Below are positions 41,598 to 49,195 of a DNA stretch of 64,000 nucleotides, in pieces (the first letter of the stretch is position 1; every line of letters starts with the position of its first letter). The stretch comes from 2-12-FULL-60-19 sp041483675 (GTDB lineage: Bacteria; Desulfobacterota; Binatia; UBA9968), in the NCBI GenBank assembly GCA_041483675.1, contig JBGPGE010000003.1, forward strand, positions 22,849-86,848, written 5' to 3'. The position numbers were made by a program, and so were the translations under genes. The notes beneath the pieces were generated by a model, which was given only the letters and a program-made list of their open reading frames with translations, was not told where the DNA came from and did no database searches.

Positions 41598-42509
41598 ATG
41601 GTTCGGGTGAAGAAGGAGTTGGATCTCCATAAACTCGAAGTGCTCTATTGGGTCGCCGAGCTGAAGAGCTTCTCGCTCGCGGCCGAGCATCTTTCGCTCA
41701 GGCAGCCCACGATCAGCGCGCACATTCGGGTGTTGGAAGAGACACTCGGCTCCAAGGTTATCAATCGAGTCGGCGGCGAGGCGACTCCCACCGCGCTCGG
41801 GCAGATGCTGGTTGAGCGGGCGAAGGGGCTGCTCGCGCTCAAAAAAGAGATGCTCGTCGCCCTGGATCAGTTTCACGGCAAGGTGAGGGGAGAGCTGCCG
41901 GTCGGAGGGAGCAACATTCCGGGCGAGTACATCCTGCCCCCCAAGCTGGCGAGCTTTGTCGAGCAGTATCCCGACGTCAAGCCGGTGCTCCGCATCGGCG
42001 ATTCCGAGAGCATCGTCCAGGCCGTCCTGGATGGAGAGGTCGAGATCGGTTTCGTCGGCTTCAAAGGAGACGACCGGCGGCTCGCGTTTCACAAGCTCTG
42101 GAAAGACGAGATGGTCCTGGCCGTGCCGAAGAACCATCCGTGGGGCCGTCTCAGGGCGATCAATCTCAAGGAGCTCAGGAACGAAGGTTTTATATCCCGC
42201 GAGGGGGGCTCCGGGACGCTGCGCTCGTTCCGGAAACTGCTGGCCGGAAGGGGCGGAAAGCCGGAGCAGCTGCTTCGCGTGGTCATGGAGCTTGGCAGCA
42301 CCGAGGCGATCAAAGAGGCGCTGATCGCCGGCTTCGGCATCTCCATTCTCTCCCGCACCTCCATCCAGCGGGAGCTCCGCGACGGCTTTCTCAAGGAAGT
42401 TCCGATTCGCGGGCTCAGGCTCGAGCGCGATTTTTATCAGGTCACTCACCGGCAGCGCTCTCTCTCGCCCGTATCCCAGGCGTTCGTCGCGTTCGTTCGA
42501 CGAGCCTGA
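41598..42509 (+). CDS. LysR-type transcriptional regulator
   Basis: A 303-residue LTTR. The N-terminal winged helix is DLHKLEVLYWVAELKSFSLAAEHLSLRQPTISAHIRVLEETLG; the C-terminal effector domain includes GGSNIPGEYILPPKLASFVEQYPDVKPVLRIGDSE. The DLHKLEVL start resembles the CysB-like and selenium-metabolism-associated LTTR groups. It lies 109 bp upstream of the importer operon in the same orientation and probably controls it through the palindrome at 42554. An in-frame upstream ATG (41565) is less likely because it lies inside the promoter. Confidence 0.9.
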   Translation: MVRVKKELDLHKLEVLYWVAELKSFSLAAEHLSLRQPTISAHIRVLEETLGSKVINRVGGEATPTALGQMLVERAKGLLALKKEMLVALDQFHGKVRGELPVGGSNIPGEYILPPKLASFVEQYPDVKPVLRIGDSESIVQAVLDGEVEIGFVGFKGDDRRLAFHKLWKDEMVLAVPKNHPWGRLRAINLKELRNEGFISREGGSGTLRSFRKLLAGRGGKPEQLLRVVMELGSTEAIKEALIAGFGISILSRTSIQRELRDGFLKEVPIRGLRLERDFYQVTHRQRSLSPVSQAFVAFVRRA

Positions 42510-42553
42510 GCGCTTCTCGCGCCATCTATCCTTTTCCCACTTCCATAGATGCT

Positions 42554-42572
42554 TTCTATTTGACAGATAGAA
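42554..42572. promoter_or_regulatory. Candidate LysR operator
   Basis: A near-perfect 19-bp palindrome, TTCTAT-N-TG-N-CA-N-ATAGAA, is centred on 42563 and overlaps the -35 box of the importer promoter. Its size and interrupted dyad symmetry suit a LysR dimer site, and the regulator gene ends 44 bp upstream. Confidence 0.6.
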
Positions 42573-42588
42573 TGGAATGTAGTCTAAA
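42560..42588 (+). promoter_or_regulatory. Putative promoter of the importer operon
   Basis: TTGACA (42560-42565), a 17-bp spacer and TCTAAA (42583-42588, 4 of 6) lie about 30 bp upstream of the binding-protein ATG. GGAGGG is the ribosome site at 42607-42612. The -35 is embedded in the 19-bp palindrome. Confidence 0.6.
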
Positions 42589-42618
42589 GATAAGCTTCAC
42601 GGAAAAGGAGGGTCTCTC

Positions 42619-43485
42619 ATGTTGAAGCGACAGCTTAGCCTTAGCAGCATCTTGATTTTCTTTGCGGCGATCGCCGGCGTTGCATTTGCCCAGCAGGCGC
42701 CGAAAGAGTTGCGCATCTCGGCGATCCCGGACGAGAACCCGCAGGAGATGCTGCGCATCTACACGCCGTTCGCGGACTATCTCACCAAGGAGATCGGCAT
42801 TCCGGTCAAATTCACCCCGGTCGTAGACTACGCTGCGACGGTGGAAGGTCTCGCGGGCAATAAACTGGAAATGGTCTGGTACGGAGGGCTCACCTCGGTG
42901 CAAGCCGCGCGCCAGGCGAAGGGCGCGCGCAGGGTGATCATGCGGAAAGAGGACGCCGAGTTCAAAAGCCATTTCATCACCCGCAAAGAGACCGGCATCA
43001 AAGAGCTGAAGGACCTCAAAGGCAAGACCTTCTCCTTCGGCAGCGTCAGCTCCACCTCCGGCCACTTGATGCCGCGCTACTTCCTGCTCAAGGCGGGCAT
43101 CAATCCGGAGAAGGATTTTTCCAAGTTCGCCTTCAGCGGCGCTCACGATGCGACGGCCGCCTGGGTCGAAGCGGCCAGAGTCGATGCCGGCGCGCTCAAC
43201 TTTTTAGTCTGGGACAAGCTGGTGGAAACGAAGAAAGTGGATACCAGCAAAGTCGTTATCTTCTGGACGACCCCTCCGTATGTCGATTATGTCTGGATGG
43301 TGAGGGCCGGGCTGGACCAGGGGACGGTCGACAAGATTTCCAAGGCATTCCTCAAGCTCAACTACAACAACCCGGAGGACAAGAAGCTCCTCGACCTGCA
43401 CCGGACTAAGGGTTACATCCCCGCGAAGGACGAAGACTGGAGGGGAACGGAAGAGGCTGCGATCGCCGCGGGGCTGGTGAAGTAG
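42619..43485 (+). CDS. PhnD-like phosphonate/selenate-type ABC substrate-binding protein
   Basis: A 288-residue periplasmic protein with a signal peptide cleaved after about residue 24 (GVAFA-QQ). LRISAIPDENPQEMLRIYTPFADYLTKEIGIPVKF and VDYAATVEGLAGNKLEMVWYGGLTSVQAA are characteristic of the PhnD-like group. The IPDENP start resembles the subgroup annotated as putative selenate binding proteins. Phosphonate, phosphite or an oxyanion is the likely ligand; the sequence does not settle which. It is first in an operon with phnC- and phnE-like genes. Confidence 0.85.
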   Translation: MLKRQLSLSSILIFFAAIAGVAFAQQAPKELRISAIPDENPQEMLRIYTPFADYLTKEIGIPVKFTPVVDYAATVEGLAGNKLEMVWYGGLTSVQAARQAKGARRVIMRKEDAEFKSHFITRKETGIKELKDLKGKTFSFGSVSSTSGHLMPRYFLLKAGINPEKDFSKFAFSGAHDATAAWVEAARVDAGALNFLVWDKLVETKKVDTSKVVIFWTTPPYVDYVWMVRAGLDQGTVDKISKAFLKLNYNNPEDKKLLDLHRTKGYIPAKDEDWRGTEEAAIAAGLVK

Positions 43486-43663
43486 GCTGGTTTGTCGGAG
43501 GAGTATGCATTATCTCTCGCGATCACCCTTGACGATGAAAGCCGCCGCCCGCTCTCCGAGCCTGCGCAATGGGTCGCTGCTTAATCCCACCGGCAGTATC
43601 GGATGCGCAGGCCCTCCGACCGGGCGCCGGCTTTTCCTGCGAGACCGAGGGGCGCGAGGGAGA

Positions 43664-43724
43664 GGGCCGCGGACGTCCGATGAGACCGGTTCGACTCATG
43701 GTAGCTACTCATCGGCCGCGGCCC
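43664..43724. repeat. Long interrupted hairpin between binding-protein and ATPase genes
   Basis: The left arm GGGCCGCGG-ACGT-CCGATGAG (43664-43684) pairs with CTCATCGG-CCGCGGCCC (43708-43724), giving 17 bp with a 4-nt bulge. It sits in the 277-bp gap between the binding-protein and ATPase genes and has no U-tract. Such a structure could protect the 3' end of the abundant binding-protein mRNA. The rest of the gap shows no convincing gene. Confidence 0.65.
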
Positions 43725-43762
43725 GAAGACTCGCGCCGTGAGGGCTCGCTTTCGGAGGAATC

Positions 43763-44566
43763 ATGGAGCAGTACCGGCTGGAAAAGGTCGCCAAGGTTTT
43801 TTCGCGGCAGCAGATCGGCCTGGCGGGGATCGATCTGAGCGTCCGGCCGGGCGAGAAGATCGCGTTCATCGGGCCGAGCGGGGCCGGCAAGACGACTCTT
43901 TTCCGGCTGCTCAACCTGACTCTGAGGCCGAGCTCCGGCAAGCTCTGGCTCGACGGCGACGACGTCGAGAAATTGCACGGCAAGAGGTTGCGGGAGACGC
44001 GATGCAAGATCGGCACAGTGTACCAGCAACACAACCTGGTCCCGCGCCTCAAAGTCATCCATAACGTGCTCTCGGGCCGGCTGGGGCGATGGTCCACGGC
44101 CGGCTCGCTTTTCTCCCTGGTGCGGCCGTTGGACGTCGAATCGGCCCACCAGGCGCTGAAACAGGTCGGAATCGAGGAAAAGATCTTCACCCGGACCGAC
44201 GAGCTCTCCGGCGGCCAGCAACAGAGAGTGGCGATCGCGCGCGTGCTCATTCAAGATCCGGAAATCATTCTGGCCGACGAGCCGGTCTCGTCGGTCGATC
44301 CCTCGCTCGCCACGGCGATCGTCAGGCTGCTGATTGAGATCAGCCGGGACATGCGTAAGACGCTGCTGGTCAACCTGCACAGCGTCGATCTGGCGCTGGA
44401 GTTTTTTCCGCGGGTTATTGGAATAAAAAACGGCGCGGCGCTGTTCGACCTCTCGCCGGACAAGGTTACAGACGGTCTCCTGGAGGATCTCTACTCGAGC
44501 CATTTCCCGCAGAACGGCCGGGACGATATCACGGATGAAGAGCCCATCGCGCCTATCCTTCAATAA
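43763..44566 (+). CDS. phnC: PhnC-like ABC transporter ATPase
   Basis: A 267-residue ATPase. Walker A is GPSGAGKTT in EKIAFIGPSGAGKTTLFRLLN, the Q-loop is VYQQHNLV, the signature is LSGGQQQRVAIARVL, Walker B is IILADEP, and the H-loop is LHSVD. TVYQQHNLVPRLKVIHNVLSGRL is typical of PhnC. It powers the importer formed with the two permeases downstream. GGAGGAATC precedes the ATG. Its end overlaps the first permease gene by 32 bp. Confidence 0.92.
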   Translation: MEQYRLEKVAKVFSRQQIGLAGIDLSVRPGEKIAFIGPSGAGKTTLFRLLNLTLRPSSGKLWLDGDDVEKLHGKRLRETRCKIGTVYQQHNLVPRLKVIHNVLSGRLGRWSTAGSLFSLVRPLDVESAHQALKQVGIEEKIFTRTDELSGGQQQRVAIARVLIQDPEIILADEPVSSVDPSLATAIVRLLIEISRDMRKTLLVNLHSVDLALEFFPRVIGIKNGAALFDLSPDKVTDGLLEDLYSSHFPQNGRDDITDEEPIAPILQ

Positions 44567-45389
44567 CTCGGAAAAATCGCTCTTTCCCTACCTGTTCGCC
44601 GTTCTCTTCGTTTTGACTTTGGCGGATAGCTGGCGACGGGTCGGAGTGGACCTGCTGGTTTTCTTCGAGCGCCAGGGACGGGAGAACATCGTCAAGTTCC
44701 TGGGCGGGATGTTCCCGCCCGACCTTTCCTCGGGCTTTCTGGCGCTCATGGTCGGCCCGACGCTGGAGACGATTCAGATCTCCGTCATGGGGACGCTGAT
44801 CGCAATCGCCCTCGGCTTTCCGATCGGCATTCTGGCGACGAGAAATTTCAGCGTCGGGGGCATTTTGAACGAGGCCGACACTGCGGGCGCGCCCGGGCGC
44901 TTTGTGCTGCGCTTCTCGATCTATTGCTTTGCCAGGGGCCTTTTAAGCTTCTTCCGGTCGATCCCCGAGTTCGTCTGGGCCTTCATGTTCGTCCGGGCCG
45001 TCGGTCTGGGGCCGTTTCCCGGCGTGCTGGCGATCGGCGTCGCCTACGGCGGGATGCTGGGCAAGGTCTATTCGGAAATCTTCGAAGCGGTCAATCCGCG
45101 GCCCCTGGAGGCGCTCCAGTCTACCGGCGCGAACAAGCTGCAAATATTTTTTTACGGCTGGCTGCCGCAGGTGTTCCCGAATTTTATCTCCTACACCCTT
45201 TACCGGTGGGAGTGCGCGGTCAGGGCATCGGCGATTTTGGGCCTGGTCGGCGCCGGCGGCCTCGGACAGCAGATCGAGATCTCCATGCGGATGTTCAATT
45301 TCAACGAGATCCTGACGCTGCTCATCATTCTTTTTCTGATGGTGGCGGGAGTGGACTACATCAGCGCGAAGGTGCGGGCGATCTTATGA
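44535..45389 (+). CDS. phnE: PhnE-like ABC permease (first copy)
   Basis: A 284-residue inner-membrane permease with about six hydrophobic segments. LETIQISVMGTLIAIALGFPIGILATRNF begins the transmembrane core, and EALQSTGANKLQIFFYGWLPQVFPNFISYTLYRWE is the cytoplasmic EAA loop that contacts the ATPase. Similarity to the next gene across the EAA region indicates tandem duplication, so the importer is probably a heterodimeric-permease type. The start lies 32 bp inside phnC. Confidence 0.9.
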   Translation: MKSPSRLSFNNSEKSLFPYLFAVLFVLTLADSWRRVGVDLLVFFERQGRENIVKFLGGMFPPDLSSGFLALMVGPTLETIQISVMGTLIAIALGFPIGILATRNFSVGGILNEADTAGAPGRFVLRFSIYCFARGLLSFFRSIPEFVWAFMFVRAVGLGPFPGVLAIGVAYGGMLGKVYSEIFEAVNPRPLEALQSTGANKLQIFFYGWLPQVFPNFISYTLYRWECAVRASAILGLVGAGGLGQQIEISMRMFNFNEILTLLIILFLMVAGVDYISAKVRAIL

Positions 45390-45432
45390 CCCGTTCGACT
45401 ATACTCAGGGTCATGGTGAGGAAGATCGAACC

Positions 45433-46314
45433 ATGAGCAGCCCCTCCGAGCGAAAGCGGTTTTCGGTCCCGTGGCCGGGCCACGAGGCGGCGGTCCGGCC
45501 GAATGTCGGCAATTACCTGATCACCGCCGGGCTGATCCTGCTGGTGTTCTGGAGTTACTCCGGCTCGGAAGTGCGCCTTAGCGAGCTGTTCAGCCGGGAG
45601 GCCGGCGGGCAGATCTTGGCTTACGTCAAGAAGCTGTTCCCGCCCGATCTCTCCGCTTTCACGCTGCAAGAGGCCGTGCGTGGAACGATCGAGACCTTCG
45701 CGATCTCCTTCCTCGGCACGATTATGGCGGCGGCGATCGCGCTCTGCGTCGTTTTTTTCGCTTCCCGCAATCTTATGTACTCTGGCCTGCTCTACGAAAT
45801 GGAGCCGGGGGAGGGGTGGAAGCGGGCGCTCAGTCTCTTTCCCTACCTCGTGGCCAAGTCGCTGTTGAATATGCTGCGGACGATTCCGGAGATGGTGTGG
45901 GCGTTGATTTTCGTTTTCATCGTCGGCCTCGGCCCGTTTCCCGGGATGCTGGCTCTGGGAGTTCATACGGGAGGAGTCTTGGGTAAGCTCTTCGGCGAGG
46001 TGCTGGAGGATGTGGACATGCAGCCGATCGAATCGCTTCAATCCACCGGCGCAAACCGCTTGCAGATCCTATTTTACGGGATTCTGCCCCAGGTGCTGCC
46101 CCAGTTCATCTCCTACACGCTCTACCGCTGGGAGGTAAATATCCGCGTCGCCGCCGTGCTGGGCTTCGTCGGAGCCGGCGGGTTGGGGCAAAGAATTCAC
46201 ATCGCCATCAGCCTCTTTTTTGAAAATCAGCTCCTTACTTTTTTGATCTTCATCTACGTCCTAGTGACGATCGTCGATTATCTGAGCGCGTATCTAAGAC
46301 GGAAGGCGATCTGA
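45433..46314 (+). CDS. phnE: PhnE-like ABC permease (second copy)
   Basis: A 293-residue permease paralogous to its upstream neighbour. GTIETFAISFLGTIMAAAIALCVVFFASRN, MVWALIFVFIVGLGPFPGMLALGVHTGGVLGKLFGEVLE and SLQSTGANRLQILFYGILPQVLPQFISYTLYRWE mark the core and EAA loop. About 40 N-terminal residues are hydrophilic. GAGGAAGAT precedes ATG 45433. It closes the importer operon and converges on the M6-like gene. Confidence 0.9.
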   Translation: MSSPSERKRFSVPWPGHEAAVRPNVGNYLITAGLILLVFWSYSGSEVRLSELFSREAGGQILAYVKKLFPPDLSAFTLQEAVRGTIETFAISFLGTIMAAAIALCVVFFASRNLMYSGLLYEMEPGEGWKRALSLFPYLVAKSLLNMLRTIPEMVWALIFVFIVGLGPFPGMLALGVHTGGVLGKLFGEVLEDVDMQPIESLQSTGANRLQILFYGILPQVLPQFISYTLYRWEVNIRVAAVLGFVGAGGLGQRIHIAISLFFENQLLTFLIFIYVLVTIVDYLSAYLRRKAI

Positions 46315-46330
46315 CGCGGAGAGGCTGCGC

Positions 46331-47563
46331 TCAGTTCCCGGCTTCGCGGACGAAATCCTTGATCCGCCCCGGTGTCGTGACGATCACGCGCAGGGCGCCG
46401 TCCGCTTCCAGCGAGAGCGGCGCAACCGCCACGCCTGCCTGTGCATTCTGGTAAACCCGGTGTTCTCCGGCGCCGGGCACAAACGGCGCTCCGGACAATT
46501 TGCCTATGCTCGGATTCGCGTTGGCCACGCGCACGATCCCGGTTCCCTCCGGTTGCGAGGTATCGACTTCGAGCACTAGCAGGCCAGCGGCGGGGAGCAC
46601 CGCGTCGGCTCCCGTCTTTTGGCGATTCTCGATCAACAGATAGCGGCCGGCATCGAGCGGGATGCGCACGACCAGCGGCCCGGCGCCCGAGGCGAGCGGT
46701 TTCAGCGCGACTTCACGTGTTTCTCCGGCCTTCATCGCAATGACTTGGTCTGGGGCGATCCAGCCGAGCTGCAATCGCGTGAATGAGGAGGGCGCGGGCG
46801 GAGGCAAATTGCGCTCGATCCAATGCTGGCTCATGATATCCCACGGTCCCGCGTGGATGGCGAACGTCTCGGGCAGCATCGGCGAAGAGCCTGGATTGCT
46901 TTGTAGCTCGTAGTCATAGAGGTCGGGCACGGCGCGCTTCCCGCCGCTGGCGCCGCCGAGCGCGTGCAGCAGGTCGTGGACAACGTGCCCGACGTGGGCG
47001 TTCTCGGCGCTGACGGTCACCGCGCCCGAGAACGAGCCGCCGCCGGGAAGGTTCACCGTTTCGAGCCTTGCTTTGTCTCCGCGCACGCTGGATAACATCC
47101 CGGGGTTGGCGGCATAGCCGATCATGCCGTATCCCTTTCCCGGACCCGTGAAGACGCCGACCACGATCCACACCAAAGGATAAATCGACAGATCGACATC
47201 GCGCCGGGCCGCAGTGAGAGACTCGCTCACTAACCGGCGCACCCGGCTGCGGTCGACCTTGAAGTTATGCGGGCTCACCTGGTATTCGCCGACCGGCGCG
47301 GGCATGTCGTACCACCCGCCCAGTTTCGGCTCAAGCCACGCTTTGCCGTACGAGACCGTTCGTAGGTAGCGATCGACGCGGCTGATCTTGTCCTTGATTT
47401 GCGCCAGCGATAACGTTGGCTCGCTGCCCGGAAACCGTACCGCCACCACGAGTAACCGCTGAGCACCGATTGCCGATACGGGCTCCGCCACGTCGGCCGT
47501 CGCCGGCCCGGTAGCTAGGGCCATGGCGAGGAGCACTATCATAGGCATCAACAAGGGCTGCAT
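46331..47563 (-). CDS. Exported M6-metalloprotease-like protein with altered zinc motif
   Basis: A 410-residue protein with an N-terminal signal peptide (LLMPMIVLLAMALATGPATA). VRFPGSEPTLSLAQIKDKISRVDRYLRTVSYGKAWLEP matches the N-terminal part of immune-inhibitor-A/M6 peptidases. The zinc site reads HVVHDLLHALGG (193-204): HDLLH instead of HEXXH, so the catalytic Glu is Asp. PDLYDYE, usually directly after the motif, comes after a short insertion. It may be catalytically weak, inactive or specialised. Confidence 0.75.
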   Translation of the reverse strand: MQPLLMPMIVLLAMALATGPATADVAEPVSAIGAQRLLVVAVRFPGSEPTLSLAQIKDKISRVDRYLRTVSYGKAWLEPKLGGWYDMPAPVGEYQVSPHNFKVDRSRVRRLVSESLTAARRDVDLSIYPLVWIVVGVFTGPGKGYGMIGYAANPGMLSSVRGDKARLETVNLPGGGSFSGAVTVSAENAHVGHVVHDLLHALGGASGGKRAVPDLYDYELQSNPGSSPMLPETFAIHAGPWDIMSQHWIERNLPPPAPSSFTRLQLGWIAPDQVIAMKAGETREVALKPLASGAGPLVVRIPLDAGRYLLIENRQKTGADAVLPAAGLLVLEVDTSQPEGTGIVRVANANPSIGKLSGAPFVPGAGEHRVYQNAQAGVAVAPLSLEADGALRVIVTTPGRIKDFVREAGN

Positions 47564-47586
47564 GGCTTTTCCTAATTCAATATCAC

Positions 47587-49173
47587 TCAGAATTTCACAA
47601 ATATATGTTTGGCGCCATCAACGTTTAGGCCGGTCAGCTGCTTGATGGTGGTGATGCGGTCGCTGAATTCTTTCAGCGTGCCGAGGGAGCTGGAGCCGAC
47701 GTCGATGAGAATCGAGTAGAGCGAGAAGCCCAGCCTCTCCTTTTCGTCGCGAAAGTGTTCCGCCCACTCCGCCGCTACCTGGCACTCACCGTCGGTGATG
47801 AAGACAACGTCGCCCTTTTTATATTTGGATTGCTTGAGGCATTCGAGCGCGGCGTCCAGCGGCTTTTGAAAGTCCGTCCCGCCGCCGGGGAAGTATTCGG
47901 CCAGGTCCATCACTTTTTCCATTTCGACCTGGTAGTGGGCTCGCGGATTCATGTCGAGGACCTGAAGCGGCTGGTCGCCGGAAGAGAAACAGATCGAGCG
48001 GAAGAGCCGCCGCTGGCGGCGGGCGATTTCGAGCAGCGTCAGCGTCACCGCTTTCGACCAGACCTCCTTATCGCCGGCCATCGACGAGCTGCCGTCGAGA
48101 CAGACGATCATCGGCCCTTTGCCTTTCTCCTCGACGCCCCTGAGGGAATACTGCAGCAGCTCCTGGTCCAACAAGCGGCGGTAGAAATCCTTCCGCAGCA
48201 AGGGGTGGGAGAGCGTGAGCAGCTCGTGCGGCAGCAAGCGATGGAGCGCGTCGCCTCTTTCGACTTCAAGAACCTCTTCGCTCGAGCGCTCGAAAATCTT
48301 CTTGCGCAGCGCCAGGGCGTGAAACTTCATCCGCCCCAGCATCCGGCTGAGCTTTTTGAGCTTCTCGTTTCCCGCGAGCCGCTTGCCGAGTTCGATCTTT
48401 TGCCCGGCGGGCGAGCGGTAGCCGGCGCCGAGGGTGAGACCCCAGGTCTCGGCCTCCTCGGCCGCGTCTTCAAGCTTCTGAGTCGCCTTGATCGCCTCGG
48501 CCTGAAAACGGTTAGCTGCCTGGGCCTGATTCTGCTGAAACTCTTCCGCGAGTCTCCGGGACTTTTGCCGCAGCAGGGCTTCGGCGCCGCTCAGCTCTCC
48601 GTCCAACCTGTCCTTCGCCCGATCTATGGCCCGCTGCTTCTCCTTGTCGCCGGCCTGTTCGTCCGAGAGCTTTTCGGCCTCCGTAAGCTCTTGGCGCTTC
48701 TCCTCGAAGACTTCTTCCTGTTTTTTGAGATCCCAGAGATCCAGCATGTCGCGGCGTGTCAGAAGCTTCTCCGATTTAAGCAGCGAGACGAGACTCTCGG
48801 CGAGGAGCATGGTGCAAAGCCCCGCCTTCGCCTCATCCAGCAGCGTCATCTCACGCAAGATTGGGTAGAGGTTTCCCCGGCGCAGCCCGTCGAGGAGCGT
48901 GCGGTTGAAAAGCGCGCTCTGCAAGACCTCGCCTTCTTCGAGAACAATGATGTTGTTCTTGAATAAGAGGCAAAACAGGTCCTGCAGCAACGAGGGAAAA
49001 TGGGGCAGGAAGGTTACGCCGCTCTCCTCGGCGGAGCGCAGCGACGGCGACTCTTGGCGGAGATTTGCGAATGCCCTCCGATCATAGGCGTCGCTCTCGA
49101 TCCAGCAGGAATTTTTCGGCAGCGGCTGGGGGATTCTTCTTGGGGCGGGAATCTTTTGTTTCTTCCGTGCCAT
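47587..49173 (-). CDS. VWA-domain protein (ViaA/CoxE-like partner of MoxR ATPase)
   Basis: A 528-residue protein. The C-terminal 180 residues are a von Willebrand A domain with a MIDAS site D360-x-S362-x-S364 in MIVCLDGSSSMAGDKEVWSKAV and FITDGECQ near the end. The N-terminal 340 residues are helical with a charged, coiled-coil-like middle (EVFEEKRQELTEAEKL...). The layout matches ViaA-type proteins, which work with the MoxR ATPase encoded directly upstream. ATG 49173 follows GAGGCGG; ATG 49185 is an alternative. Confidence 0.88.
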   Translation of the reverse strand: MARKKQKIPAPRRIPQPLPKNSCWIESDAYDRRAFANLRQESPSLRSAEESGVTFLPHFPSLLQDLFCLLFKNNIIVLEEGEVLQSALFNRTLLDGLRRGNLYPILREMTLLDEAKAGLCTMLLAESLVSLLKSEKLLTRRDMLDLWDLKKQEEVFEEKRQELTEAEKLSDEQAGDKEKQRAIDRAKDRLDGELSGAEALLRQKSRRLAEEFQQNQAQAANRFQAEAIKATQKLEDAAEEAETWGLTLGAGYRSPAGQKIELGKRLAGNEKLKKLSRMLGRMKFHALALRKKIFERSSEEVLEVERGDALHRLLPHELLTLSHPLLRKDFYRRLLDQELLQYSLRGVEEKGKGPMIVCLDGSSSMAGDKEVWSKAVTLTLLEIARRQRRLFRSICFSSGDQPLQVLDMNPRAHYQVEMEKVMDLAEYFPGGGTDFQKPLDAALECLKQSKYKKGDVVFITDGECQVAAEWAEHFRDEKERLGFSLYSILIDVGSSSLGTLKEFSDRITTIKQLTGLNVDGAKHIFVKF

Positions 49174-49195
49174 GTTCCGCCTCATAACTAAAAAC

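Noticed and set aside
43505..43741. A 78-codon frame between the binding-protein and ATPase genes.
   Set aside because: It has no recognisable motif, its composition is Arg/Gly/Ser-rich as in non-coding GC-rich DNA, and its end overlaps the long hairpin.
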